64,000 nt of DNA from the NCBI RefSeq assembly GCF_041296385.1, contig NC_091033.1, positions 13,658,001 to 13,722,000 of the forward strand, written 5' to 3'. This document shows positions 13,501 to 22,912 of this stretch, piece after piece. Position numbers and translations under genes: made by a program. The notes beneath the pieces are model-generated. The model saw only the letters and a list, made by a program, of their open reading frames with translations. It was not told the DNA's origin and ran no database searches. The stretch's first letter is position 1, and each line of letters opens with the position of its first letter. The stretch comes from Aphelocoma coerulescens. Its lineage: Eukaryota > Chordata > Aves > Passeriformes > Corvidae.

Positions 13501-16500
13501 GACAGTGAATTTGCAGTATGTGCCAGAGTGTACCCACAGGATTAGACCCAGAATAAAATGAGTAAATGAGCACAGAAATTAGGAAAACAATGGCACAGCT
13601 GAATTGCTCAATAAATAATGAAATGTTTGTATGTTTTGGTGTAAATGTGAGTTCTGATTGCTGTTCTGTTCAATTCTGAGCAGATGTGTAAAATCCCTCA
13701 GCTGGGCCAGAGGTTGGATCTCCTGCTCAGTGTCCGTGAGCTCCCCGAGAGCATCAGAGATCTGGAGCCTGTGAGTAACAGGAGCCCTCATGGCATCTTT
13801 GTGATCAACCTCTGTCAGTTTGATAAGAGAGGCCTAGGTCACCTCAGCACAGATTTCAAAAATTTGTAGCTGTGGAGGATTATTTTGGGGTTTTTTTCCT
13901 TTATTTTCCATACGTGCATTTAATATCATCCTTATTCCACCAACGTTCACAATAATGGGCCTGGCAGTAGAATAGACTTCCAAAAAAGAGGGAGAAAAGA
14001 ACAGGAAAAGATCTTCAAAATTTTCTTTGGTGCTGTAAAGCTTTCCTTCTTCTTTGGGCAGTGATAAGACAGAAGTGAATTCCACCATTAAAATTCAATT
14101 CCCTTGTGGGGAGGTTCCTGCCCCATGAGCTGAACGAATCAATCTAAGACATGGAGGAAGTTTGTTTGACAAATCTCAGAGAGATTTAATATTTCCTGAA
14201 GACTGAAGGAGCTGTTCCCTCTAAGGATTACAGCTCTGGACTGAAACTTTTGGGAATCAGAGCTCAAGTCCCTCTCTGCCTTTCCCCAGGATGACCTTAG
14301 GGTGGGGGATGCAAATAAACCAGTGCCAGTCTCATGACTGGATCCTGCTGTGCCAAGCCATGCCTTACCTGCCAGGTTTTGCCCATGCTTTGATTCAAAA
14401 CAAGGATTTCCACACCATGAAAATGTTTCAGAGGTTTTGCTGTCCTTCTGCATGGGAATGAGAACAGAATGTGAAAGTTCTGCAGGACCAAGTTGTTGTC
14501 CTTTGTCTGGCTGTGATTAAAACCATAGTAACAGTGAGGAAAGCTCAGAAGAGGAACAGATGGAAAGCACAGGGGAGATGCAGAGATTCCTGACCCTGCC
14601 TGCTGCAGCTACACCTTTGCTGTGCTCCACTTAAGCCAGATACTGAATATTTGGAAGCTATTTTCTGCACTGTTTGCTTTGATGGATATTAAATGGTCAC
14701 TGAAGAGCTAATTAGTGTCTAAGTATGTTCTTATGCACACTAATGCCTATGTTTAAACCACAGAATATACACCTAAAATCCTATGGGACACTGTGAATAT
14801 TGGCTGTCAGCATCCTCTGGCCTGAGCTGTGCTGTAAATGCTTTAACAACAGCTTTCAGCTCTCCCATGTGCTTCTTCCTCTCCCTGTTTTTAAATTGGT
14901 GTGTTGGTGACTGCTGAAAAGAGGTGTGGTGCTAAAAACCCCAAATTTTCTGAGAACAAAATCACGTCTTGTGCCTAAAGCTCTAGATGGGAGGTGGCTT
15001 TCCTGGGAAAAATGAATTATACTGAGTTTGAGTACAGGAAATGATTATTCTTCCTTATGGGGAAACTGTGCTAAGAATTTTGATAACAGCATTGAGCTGG
15101 TGTAAAGAGAAGGGAGGGAGGTGAAGGATGGAGCTCCAGACTCTGCTTCCGCTGATCCCTGAAATTTGGGCAACCAAAGAGCAAAACACTTTTTGTGCCC
15201 AGGAGGCTGAAGCTGGTTTGGCAGCCAGAAAGGATGTAGCTCCTTTTTGGGGTGACTGTGCCAACACAGCGTGGTCTTGGGGGAGTTTGAGCTGGTCCTT
15301 GCTGAAAATCCCTGAGGGATTTGCATAGGGAGGTATCCTTGGGCTAGGGAGTGGCTTCAGGTGGGGACAGTGAGGGCTGGCACAGGGAAGGCACAGACAC
15401 CACGGATTGCCCACATTTTCAATCTATCTGAGGGCAGGTTTGTGCATTTCAGCTGATAATCCAGAAAATCCAAGCAAGCAAGCAGCTGCAATCCAGCCAA
15501 AAGTTTGTTGCTGTCTTGGAGTACATTTTAGCCATGGGGAACCATCTGAATGAAAAAGCTGGAAAAGAGCTGGCTAAAGGATTCCGATTGTCATCTCTGG
15601 CCAAAGTGAGTACATATTTGCTTGTAATTAAAATCATCACATTCTAAGGTTTGTTAGCCATTAATATTAACTCTGAATGTGGAGCGAGGCAATAATTCCT
15701 AACGAGGAGCCAACATTTTACCACCTGCCCTTGGTTCCACAAAAACAAAGTCCTGTTTAACAATGGATTCTTTCATTCTGTGATAAGAAGCTGTGTTGCC
15801 CCATTTCAGGCAGCTGCACTGGCTTTGTGGTGCTGAATGCACTGTGTCTCTAGTGAGGTAGAACATCAGAATTCTGCCTGCCCTGATATTAAAATCCCTT
15901 GGCAGGAGGAATTGTCTGAGCTGCAGGCCCTGCTTAGGCACAGTTTAGATAAAGTGCATTTTGCAGTTTTGTTGAATGGACCCTTCTCACTTCCCTGTGC
16001 TCAGAGGATGGACCTGGGCATTTCTTCTGCAGTGGCCACTCTCCTGTGGCCCTGCAGCAATTTCTGAGTGCTTCATTTCACTCCAGTGCAACTCATCCAG
16101 CCCTGGGGCCAAGCACAGGGAGGAGCTGGAGCTGCTGGAGAGAGCCCAGAGGAGGCTCCAGGATGAGCAGAGGGATGGAGCAGCTCTGCTGGGAGGAAAG
16201 GCTGGGAGAGCTGGGATTGCTCACCTGGAGAGGAGAAGCTTTGGGGTGAGCTCACTGAAGGAGCTGCAGGAAAGATAGAGAGAGAGGATTTCCAAGGGAT
16301 TGAGGGACAGGACAAGGGGGAATGGCTTCCCACTGATAGGGAGGAGGTTTAGATGGGATATTGGGGTGAAATTCCTCCCTGTGATGGTGGGAAGGCCCTG
16401 GCACAGGGTGCCCAGAGAAGCTTTGCTCTCTCTGTGAACACAGCACAGTGATTCTAAGGGGAAAGGAAAAATGACTGTGTTTGCTTTGGGGGGCCGAAAT

Positions 16501-19500
16501 CACTTGCAATCAATTAGGGTACCTGAAGTTTAAAAAGACCTGTGGGAATAAGAAGACGCCAAAGAACAGGGAAGGTCAGGGGATATGAATCAGAAATGTG
16601 AGTGAAACAGCAAAATGAAGAGGAGGAGTTTAATTCCGTTGTTTTCTCTTCTTGCTAAATATAGCTGGGATCTCTCAGCATCTCTGCTGTTCCTTTTTCG
16701 TGTTTTATTTATTTGTTTAAGGTATGATAGCTCAGTGTGTCAATCATTGCTCTGCTCTGTTGCAGCTGCCTCTGCTGAGGGGGAAGGAGAGGACGTTCAC
16801 CTTGCTCCATGCCCTTGTGGAACAGATCCTCTTACACGAGCCCGAGCTGGCCACGTTTCCTCAGGAGCTGACAGAATTTGAAGCTGTTCCTGATGGTGAG
16901 AGAAGGCAGGGGGGAAAATAATCAACAAATAAGAAATTAAGTCCTTCAACTTCCATGCAAACTCCCATCCTGACTGTATAAATGATATTTATTATCATGT
17001 TTTTTCCCCTCTCTCTTCCCTTCCAGCATCCATGAAGGGCCTCAGTGCTGAAGTTGATGGTATGTAAATGTAGTTTCTACATTCAGAGACAGATTTTCAT
17101 GTGCTGTGCAGTCATTTGGAACAGGTTTTCACTGCACCTCTGTAGTTTATAAAGAGAGTTAAAGGTTGAAAACATTGAGGTGAAGTGTTGCCATGGTGAT
17201 GCTTAACCTGCCATGTTGCTGTGAAGAGTTTTAGAAAAAAAAAGAGATATTGAAGTGTGTCCAGGTGGTTTAGAAATGTAAAAAATATGTACTGCCCATG
17301 GTAAATAGAGTTTATCATAAAATACAAAAGTTAAGTGGCACAAGTGCTCCATCACAGTGAAGGCTATGACAGTCTCTGGGAATTGGGAGTGGGAATGCAG
17401 CAGGAGAAAACTTCCTGGAGTTCAAGAACTTCCTGGAACCAAACTGGTTTCCTTCTCTAGAAGGAACTCCAGCACCAGTGAAGTCATCTGGAAGCACAGA
17501 CCAAGGTTGTTCAAATGTAAGATGGATTTTGGGGAGATGGATTTTGGAAGATGCATTTCCAACTCCCCATGGAGCAGTGTCATAACCTGTGAGCTCAGTG
17601 GCTTTTAGACTGAACCCTTTGAGAGCTGATAGAGGCATGTGAGTGGGTGGAAATGATGTGTATTTTGTTGAAATTTATAAAAATCTGTGTTTTGAAGGTG
17701 TGCATGGCTGTTGGCTGCGACTGCAGACCAGTATTCCCAGTTTCAGCCTTTGATAACAGATCTCCATGCTGGTCACTCTCAGCTGGGGTTTGGCAAACCC
17801 CTGCATCCCTTGGGGGCCCTGGGGTCAGCTTTGGGAGTAGCTCGAGGCTCCTTTGGTGTGTTTTGTCCTGCTCCAAGAAATTCCAATCACCTTTTAGGAG
17901 ACATAAGGGACTAAATGTAACAATATTTACCTTCAGTCACTGGTGGTCTGCAGGGGCAATTCAAAATCATGGAATATTTTGCAGACAGTTTTGGAAAGTG
18001 CTGGGCAAAGCTGCAAAATGGGCACAGACCCAGGAACTGCAGGGAGAGGTCCAAAGAGGTGACTCAGGGGAACCAGATGAGACTGACTGGGCTCTTCCCT
18101 CCGTGGATTCCTGATGTGCCCAGGGCAGAGAGGAAGGAGATGCACCAAAATCCAGGGAACCAGCTTTTCTCAGTTCAAGGCACATCCTGGAGCTCGGTGC
18201 TGCAGGAACTGCCCGAGCACAGGGGAGGGAGATGCCAGAGGAGCCCCCAGAGCCCAGGCTGTGTCCTCTGTCCCCCCTTTCCCAGCAGGAGAGCTCCCAG
18301 GGAAGCAGCCCGGTGCCAGCTGACAAGAATTCTTACTGTTCCATAGAGGAGGATTTCTGCTCTTTTATCTTTGAAGGAACCCAGAGCTTCCTACAGAGAA
18401 ATGTGGGTTTGAAGAACATTATTTCCATGGCTAATCCAGTGCTCAGGCTGGGGAAGGTCAGATTCATGGCTGCTGCTTTACCACGTCCTCTCCCTCTGTG
18501 TTATCCTGCAGTTGCTGGGATGTGAGCACATTTTTGCCATGAAAAAATGCTTCTTTCAGGAGCTCTACCTCAAACCAGGAAGTGAATACTCCTAGATAAA
18601 TGTATTGTAGACCCATATTCTCTTAGATTTTCCTTGTGCCCTAAATCAGACAATTGCAGCCCTTTGGACACCTCTTCATGCTGCTGAAATTCCTCATTTT
18701 CTTTCTCTTCTGTTAGTTTTAAAAAAAGAATTGGAGAACATTATCCAGGGCAGGAGGCTCATTAAACCCAAAGCAAGCAAGACAACACCCCAGGAGTCCC
18801 AGTTCTGCAAGGAACTCAAGGTAACTCTACCACACCCTTCTCGTGGGCTGGAGTAAGGGATGAGTAACCTGGGAGTTTGTGCTGACACCTGGGAATCAGG
18901 ATGATTTGAGGGAAAGTGGCTTTTTATTCCCTTCTGGGAATGTCTCCTGTTGTAATTTGCAGCATGGGAAGGGTTTTCAGGGTTTCTGCACCTCCTGCTT
19001 TTCCTTCCCAGGTGAATGGATGAGGAACAGGCAGCCCCACAGCTGCCCACAACAACTGCTTTGGGATAATAGGGATTTTAGAGTGAATTTGTTATCATTT
19101 CTTCTGCCTCCAGAGAGGAGAGAAGAGAGCGGAGATCTGAGAATCACAGAATGGGTTGGAAGGGGCCTTAAAGATCATCCAGTTCCACCCCTGCCATGGA
19201 ACACAGAACCATAAAATCCTTTAGGTTGGAAAAGCCCTTTAAGAGCACTGAATTCAAACCCAGCACAACTAATCCCCATCCCCAAATGCCACATCCCCCT
19301 TCTTCTGAATCCCTCCAGGGATGAGGCCTCCAGCACTGCCCTGGGCAGCTGTGCCAGGGCTGGAAAACCTTTTTGGTGAAGAAATTCTTCCTGAAATCCA
19401 ACCCAAAGCTCCCCTGGGGCAGCGTGAGGGCTGATGGCAGCTCAGGTGTCCCCACCACGTCCATCTCTGCTGTCCCACACATCTTTGTGCTCCCAGGTGC

Positions 19501-21014
19501 TTCTTCCATAGACATTAAGTTGTTGAAAATGTGGGTGTTACAAACAAAACGAAATTAAGAGATTTCATTTCCAGACTTGTTTCTAAGGCCCTGTTCTGCC
19601 CTTTAAGGACCTGGAGCTTGGCAGTGTTTGCTGCACGTGCAAAAAGGCCGAACGTGCTGGAAATCAGGACCTTGTGATGTTATCTGGCCCTGCCACTTTT
19701 AAGGGATTTAGGTTTTGTCATTTTAGAATACAGTTAAAATTCTCTAGAGTTAATGTTTCTTTTTTTTCTTGTCTTTGATGTCTTAATGGTTGCAAGGAGA
19801 TGTGTGTGCTGCTCTTTTGTGAAATGTGAAATTTTCATGACATGAAAATTTCGTCTTGAATGATCTTGTTTTCGCTGCTGTTTAATTCCTGCTTTAATGG
19901 TGTGCTCCTACAGCAAATTAAATTTATTTTATTACAGGATTTAATTCAGAAATATGAAGGGGATCTCTCCCAGCTGTCAAAAAGATGTGATGAAATGAAG
20001 AAGCTTTATAGCAACGTACTGGTACATATCATATTAAAATGCAATGAAAATAAAGCTACATTTCTTTTTAAAAGAGGAGGAAAGGAGTGGAAAGGAGCGC
20101 AAGAAATTCCCACTTGCTTTATATTTATACTGGCTGTAGAAACAGAAAGAAAATCCCATATTTAACAGTCAGAGATCTCAAGGAAAGGGACAGAAATGCA
20201 GTGATAACCTCTGAAACTGGAAAAATCCTGGATTAGGACATGACTTTAAGTGGTGGTGGTGGTTTTTTGGTGTTTTTTTTAACTTCTCCTATTTTATTTT
20301 GTGATGGGGGAAGGATTAGAAGCAGAGAGCTTTAATGACAAGCAAATGTCACCTAGAAGATGCAGCCCAGGAGGACCTTTGGGGACCTGCCTGAGCAGAC
20401 ACTGAAGATTAATGAGATGTTTGACCATGGAAATTTAATTACAAACGTTCCACTAAAAGTAATATTTTCAAAAAGGCTCCAGGGTTTCTTTGTGGCTCCT
20501 GCAAACAGGAACAGTGCCTCAGTGTGGGGCAGCAAGCTGGCTTTGGGTGCAGCACATAAACAAAGGACTCTGTCCCCAAAAAGATTGAGAAAGCAAGAAG
20601 AAAAATGTGGGACAATGAGAGAATTAACAACTGAGTTGCATGAGTGGAAATGGGTGGGGAAAACTGAACAGATTTAGATGTGGGGAGCCTTGTGCTGCGG
20701 GGAGAACACTTCTGGAGTGGGGTACAGCCAAAAATCACCTGTTTCTCCTGGAAGCCCTGCTCAGGATGGGGTGCTGGGGGTGGCAGCTCCTGCTGCAGAG
20801 CTGAGGGGTGCCCAGGCAGTGCTGGGGTCCCCTCGTGCCTGCTCTGGCCCTGCCCTGCTCCTCCTCCTCCTCCTCCTCTGCTAAATATTCTTGTATTTCT
20901 GATTCCCAGGTCAGGTTTGGGGAGGCACCAGACCTGGACTCGCAGGAGCTCTTTGGATGGATATCTTCCTTCATCAGGGAGTTCAGGAAGGCCTGTGCTG
21001 AAGTCACACCATAA
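1419..21014 (+). CDS. PHCF: PH-domain-containing formin (PHCF-type), 16 coding exons, 5' end not found
   Basis: Sixteen exons with GT-AG borders and matching phases join into 2187 nt, giving 728 residues plus TAA. Residue numbers here count from the first exon seen. Layout: helical segment 1-35; PH-like fold 1 about 45-133; PH-like fold 2 about 157-260; Ala/Pro-rich FH1-like linker about 312-353; FH2 about 361-725. FH2 hallmarks are KAFHWDVVP near 364-372 and GNHLN at 555-559. Formin FH2 dimers nucleate actin filaments and ride their growing barbed ends; PH domains often bind phosphoinositides, so membrane-linked actin assembly is an inference. There is no GBD/FH3, DID, DAD or WH2 region in what can be seen, unlike diaphanous-type formins. 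The class assignment rests on the PH-PH-FH1-FH2 order; FHDC-type and inverted formins are less likely. The initiator exon is missing, so full length is unknown. PHCF is a family name, not an approved symbol. Confidence 0.87.
1841..2125 (-). mobile_element. CR1 LINE fragment in formin intron, antisense
   Basis: The reverse complement matches the 3' part of avian CR1. On the + strand it begins with the complement of the terminal repeat (AGAATCATGGGATGG), then 'ggttggaagggacct', 'cttccatccagcctgg'-like and 'agtaaagaatttctt'-like blocks, ending near 'ccttgtgaatggtctctctcc'. About 285 bp, truncated at its 5' side as most CR1 copies are. Confidence 0.85.
2308..2394 (+). CDS. PHCF: Formin exon b (start of PH-like fold 1)
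   Basis: Acceptor TTTTCCAG and donor GTACCT bound an 87-nt exon, phase 0 at both ends. It encodes residues 36-64, ending YKYKHYRWQKRILQ, the basic first strands of a PH-like fold, which run on directly into the next exon. Confidence 0.85.
3313..3486 (+). CDS. PHCF: Formin exon c (PH-like fold 1)
   Basis: The 174-nt exon runs from TTGCAG to GTGAGT, phase 0 at both ends, and encodes residues 65-122. Alternating strands (LDFNTRTIFNIEKG, RRFSIVFHGRQDYELEAVS) have the beta-sandwich pattern of a PH domain core. GC content rises sharply against the flanking introns. Confidence 0.9.
4283..4431 (+). CDS. PHCF: Formin exon d (end of PH-like fold 1, start of fold 2)
   Basis: The 149-nt exon starts in phase 0 and ends two bases into a codon. 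It carries the C-terminal helix of the first fold (IIYLLSRVIQSN) and the opening strand of a second PH domain (GLLDLQQ...KWVK). I chose the donor GTATGA because it rebuilds KWVKCLAQLREGELALY across the junction, the usual PH pattern. The nearby GTGAAG donor would break the frame. Confidence 0.8.
6245..6421 (+). CDS. PHCF: Formin exon e (PH-like fold 2)
   Basis: The 177-nt exon has acceptor TCCTCCAG and donor GTGAGT; it starts with the last base of a split codon and ends with two bases of the next. It encodes residues 173-230, including LREGELALYCLG and, after a Pro/Ala/Gly loop, STFSLHTRDHHYL, the strands of a second PH fold. Confidence 0.87.
6991..7423 (+). CDS. PHCF: Formin exon f (end of PH-like fold 2, FH1-like linker, FH2 start)
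   Basis: This is the largest exon (433 nt), bounded by TTTCAG and GTGAGG. It completes the second PH fold with its C-terminal helix (RLQSEWVSLLERHC), then an acidic patch (EADYEEFIVPL) and a Ser/Ala/Pro-rich stretch with only short proline runs (LPPPMG, VPPAPPALPQP). It ends with the FH2 opening KRTKAFHWDVVPCDK. Reading continues open for more than 200 nt into the intron, but FH2 homology resumes only in the next exon. Confidence 0.92.
7614..7776 (+). CDS. PHCF: Formin exon g (FH2, lasso and linker part)
   Basis: The 163-nt exon lies between ATTTTTAG and GTAAGT, starting in phase 0 and ending one base into a codon. It continues FH2 with IQKSVWGSCDTCKRKID, then the CEQFQ...AVLLG segment and LLDRKVAHN. 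This matches the part after FHWDVVP in other FH2 domains, where a tryptophan lies shortly downstream. Confidence 0.88.
9524..9635 (+). CDS. PHCF: Formin exon h (FH2 core)
   Basis: The 112-nt exon has acceptor TTTCTCCAG and donor GTAACT and splits a codon at each side. It reads IFLKSFRIKPSELKEKLY followed by GGLTDEQITALR, the FH2 region of the 'N-I-x-L-x-x-f-r' and 'L-x-x-e-x-i-x-x-L' helices. The following intron of 3.4 kb is the largest in the gene as seen here. Confidence 0.92.
10793..10812. repeat. Short (AAT)n microsatellite
   Basis: About five imperfect AAT units lie inside the formin intron between exons h and i. Confidence 0.7.
13071..13161 (+). CDS. PHCF: Formin exon i (FH2 core)
   Basis: The 91-nt exon between CTTCACAG and GTAAGG completes an Arg codon from the previous exon and ends in phase 0. 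It encodes YLPTPKDAERYLSFKG and DQFMLE, the FH2 segment 'L-P-t-x-x-E' through the helix that carries F/L pairs before the 'I-P-x-L-x-x-R-L' motif of the next exon. Confidence 0.92.
13684..13770 (+). CDS. PHCF: Formin exon j (FH2 core)
   Basis: The 87-nt exon is phase 0 at both ends, with TGAGCAG before it and GTGAGT after it. It encodes MCKIPQLGQRLDLLLSVREL..., the FH2 'I-P-x-L-x-x-R-L' helix. The ATG at its first codon is an ordinary internal Met. Confidence 0.92.
15453..15605 (+). CDS. PHCF: Formin exon k (FH2 signature GNHLN)
   Basis: The 153-nt exon is phase 0 at both ends, bounded by CATTTCAG and GTGAGT. It encodes the most diagnostic FH2 block: FVAVLEYILAMGNHLNEKAG, then GFRLSSLAK. The G-N-x-x-N motif is at residues 555-559 of the partial protein and identifies FH2 with high confidence. 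Confidence 0.95.
16090..16430 (+). mobile_element. CR1 LINE fragment in formin intron, sense
   Basis: It contains the CR1 blocks 'gatggagcagctctgctggg', 'aggctgggagagctggg', 'gggacaggacaaggggg', 'gatattgggg..aaattcc' and 'ctggcacagggtgcccagag'. It lacks the 3' terminal repeat, so it is truncated at both ends. It sits between formin exons k and l. Confidence 0.88.
16766..16895 (+). CDS. PHCF: Formin exon l (FH2)
   Basis: The 130-nt exon from TTGCAG to GTGAGA starts in phase 0 and ends one base into a codon. It gives LPLLRGKERTFTLLHALVEQ, matching the FH2 'D-t-K-s-x-d-n-k-t-t-L-L-h-y-l-v' block, though the usual D-x-K-S is replaced by RGKER. It continues LATFPQELTEFEAV, the next conserved helix. 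Confidence 0.92.
17027..17059 (+). CDS. PHCF: Formin exon m, 33-nt microexon (FH2)
   Basis: A strong acceptor (CCCTTCCAG) and a donor (GTATGT) bound 33 nt that complete a split Ala codon, encode SMKGLSAEVD, and end one base into the next codon. FH2 domains have a comparable 'S-l-e-x-l-x-x-d-v' segment here. Without this exon the flanking exons still join in frame, so it could be skipped with loss of 11 residues. Confidence 0.88.
18717..18820 (+). CDS. PHCF: Formin exon n (FH2, long helix)
   Basis: The 104-nt exon follows TTCTGTTAG and ends at GTAACT in phase 0. It encodes VLKKELENIIQGRRLIKPKA and then a polar stretch ending FCKELK. This fits the 'L-x-x-e-l-x-x-i-x-x-g' helix of FH2 and the loop that precedes its last coiled-coil helix. 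Confidence 0.9.
19137..19500 (-). mobile_element. Two abutting CR1 3' ends in formin intron, antisense
   Basis: At 19137-19200 a short CR1 3' end reads 'aatcacagaatgggttggaa...ccttaaagatcatc'. Straight after it, at 19201-19500, a second one begins again with 'aaccataaaatcctttaggttgg' and runs through 'ccagggatgaggcctccag', 'gggcagctgtgccagggctgg' and 'agaaattcttcctgaaatcc'. The two starts 60 bp apart indicate two separate insertions, one into or beside the other. Confidence 0.82.
19938..20021 (+). CDS. PHCF: Formin exon o (FH2, C-terminal coiled coil)
   Basis: The 84-nt exon, phase 0 at both ends, is bounded by TTATTACAG and GTACAT. It encodes DLIQKYEGDLSQLSKRCDEM and KKLYSNVL, the charged coiled-coil helix in the C-terminal quarter of FH2. 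Confidence 0.9.
20910..21014 (+). CDS. PHCF: Formin exon p (last coding exon)
   Basis: The 105-nt exon follows GATTCCCAG and ends in TAA. It encodes VRFGEAPDLDSQELFGWISS and FIREFRKACAEVTP, matching the final FH2 block 'y-f-G-e-d-p...e-f-f-x-x-l-x-x-F-x-x-x-f-x-x-A'. Only a few residues follow FH2, so the protein has no C-terminal regulatory tail. Confidence 0.93.
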   Translation, partial: VRFGEAPDLDSQELFGWISSFIREFRKACAEVTP

Positions 21015-21560
21015 GAACACAAATTTTACGGAGAGCTGAGGGAAAGAGGAGTCCAGGAAACAACCTTTGGTTGTTTTTTTCTTTACTAATAAGTAGCACA
21101 TTGGCAGCATCTCACCTGTGCTGCAGAACACCTCGATTTTGAGAGACAGTTGGTTTATAATGTGGAATTTTTAAGTGGTGTTTAACCTGTAATATCACAG
21201 ATCACTTATGACCCTCTCAATTTTGTGCTTTTTTTCCCTTGAGATCTCTATATATTGAGAAAAGAAAAACACTTTTGACCTTTTATAATTTCTCTTTTCA
21301 GTCTTTTCCTTTGAATACCCTGGCTTCTGAGGCAGTTTTAATATTTTCAAGGAATAACAATCTGTGTGGTGATCTAATTTCTAAATAATATTTTGCATGT
21401 TTTATGATGAAATGGGGAGCTGTTACCCACAGAGGAGAATATTTAAACAAATTCTTGTTTATTTTGCTATTAAAACATTGCACTCTTAGTATGTAATGAA
21501 GAAAGTTTTTGGCTGAGTGTTTTATTTTGCCCAGTCCCCCTTAAGTAGGACAATAAAATA
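21015..21560 (+). other. PHCF: Formin 3' UTR with candidate poly(A) signals
   Basis: AT-rich sequence follows the stop codon. An ATTAAA lies at 21469-21474 and an AATAAA at 21552-21557. The second is followed by a GT-rich stretch (21580-21600), the usual arrangement around a cleavage site, so it is the better candidate. The end was chosen from these signals only. Confidence 0.55.
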
Positions 21561-22865
21561 GTTCTTTTTATGGCAAATGTCATGTGTTTGCCATAAATGC
21601 TATAGAAATTAATCAATATATAAGGTTTGCTTTGTCAGGAAGAGAAAAATGTCAAAGCAGCAAAATAAAAAGGTCTCATGAAGCATCGAAGTAGTGGACA
21701 CTGGAGGGAATTATCCATGGTTTTCAAAAGAGAAAATATGTCTGTTGTGTTTGTTGGCTTTTGCATGTTTTTAATTAGAGTAATTATCAGGAGCTCAATG
21801 TATGGGAGGAAAAGAGGCCGAGAGAGGCAAGGACAAAACGGGTGTGTTGAACATTAACAGCAGAAAGGAGCTGTAAAAGGGCCCTGATAAAATCGGGCAT
21901 TTTCCCTCCCAGCTTTGCAAACAGTGTGGGTTGAGAGAAAAGTGAATTACCTGATTTATTTTGGGTCTTTCTGCCCCGTGTTTGGGCTTTGATGGAAATG
22001 CTGAACTTGAGCACTAAGAGGAGTTGGGATTAACCCCTCTGAAAGGTTTAAATGCACTCACACGGCAGAATTCCATCATCACAGCCCTCTGAGCTGGCCT
22101 TTAACACTTCTCCATATCCAGCATCGCCTTTGCTGCTCCAGGTGTGACCTGGAACATCCAGGAGTTCAGGAAAAGGGCCAGGACAGAGCCTGGCTGCTGC
22201 AGCACAGAGAATCTCAGTGCTGGGGCAGCCAGGGACAATCACCAGGAGTGCAGAGGCACTTGGACACTGCCTGGAAATTGGGGATGGAAGATTTTTTCCA
22301 TGTCTGCACCAGCCAAATGTGTCATTTTGGCTCCCCAACAGTCTTTTGGAGCAGTTAACCACATGCACTCATGTTTCTCAGAGTCAAAAGGAATGAAACA
22401 AAACCAAAATTAGCACCCCCGAGACTTATTTTGCATAAAAATATTTGCAGAAGCAATTCAAGTATTTAGTTTTACACACAAAAATATTGGCTGTATTTGC
22501 CTCGAGTCAGCATCAGAGCAATGATATCTCCAGGATCTGCAGATCCCACCCTTCATTTCTGCCTGGAAGAGGAAAATTCAACTCCTTTTGAATTCCTTGC
22601 ACCTCTCATCCACAGTGGCCTGTGCAGTGCAGGTGCCTGCCCTGTAAACACCACTGGCACCTCTGGATGTGTGATTACAGCCCCAAAACCTGAGCTCTCT
22701 CCACTTGCCTGGGAATCATGTCAGATAATCCTGCATCCAAGGGCCATTTCCATGGCATCAGGATCCCTGCATCCCTGAGCAGCATTCGTGATGCCCATGA
22801 TAGGTTTCATGGGGTTTTAGCTCCAAAGTCCTGGAAAGTCTCTTTTAACTAAAGATTTTTTTCTT

Positions 22866-22912
22866 TTTTTCCCCCCTCATTACTTTTTTCCCCTCATTAC
22901 TTTTTTCCCCCC
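22866..22912. repeat. Pyrimidine-rich tandem repeat
   Basis: The unit CCCCTCATTACTTTTTT occurs twice in direct succession, flanked by further T and C runs. One strand is almost pure pyrimidine. Confidence 0.8.

Noticed and set aside
20439..21131. Minus-strand open frame of 230 codons
   Set aside because: It overlaps the last formin exon antisense, and its acidic run comes from a CTCCTC repeat; no homology recognised.
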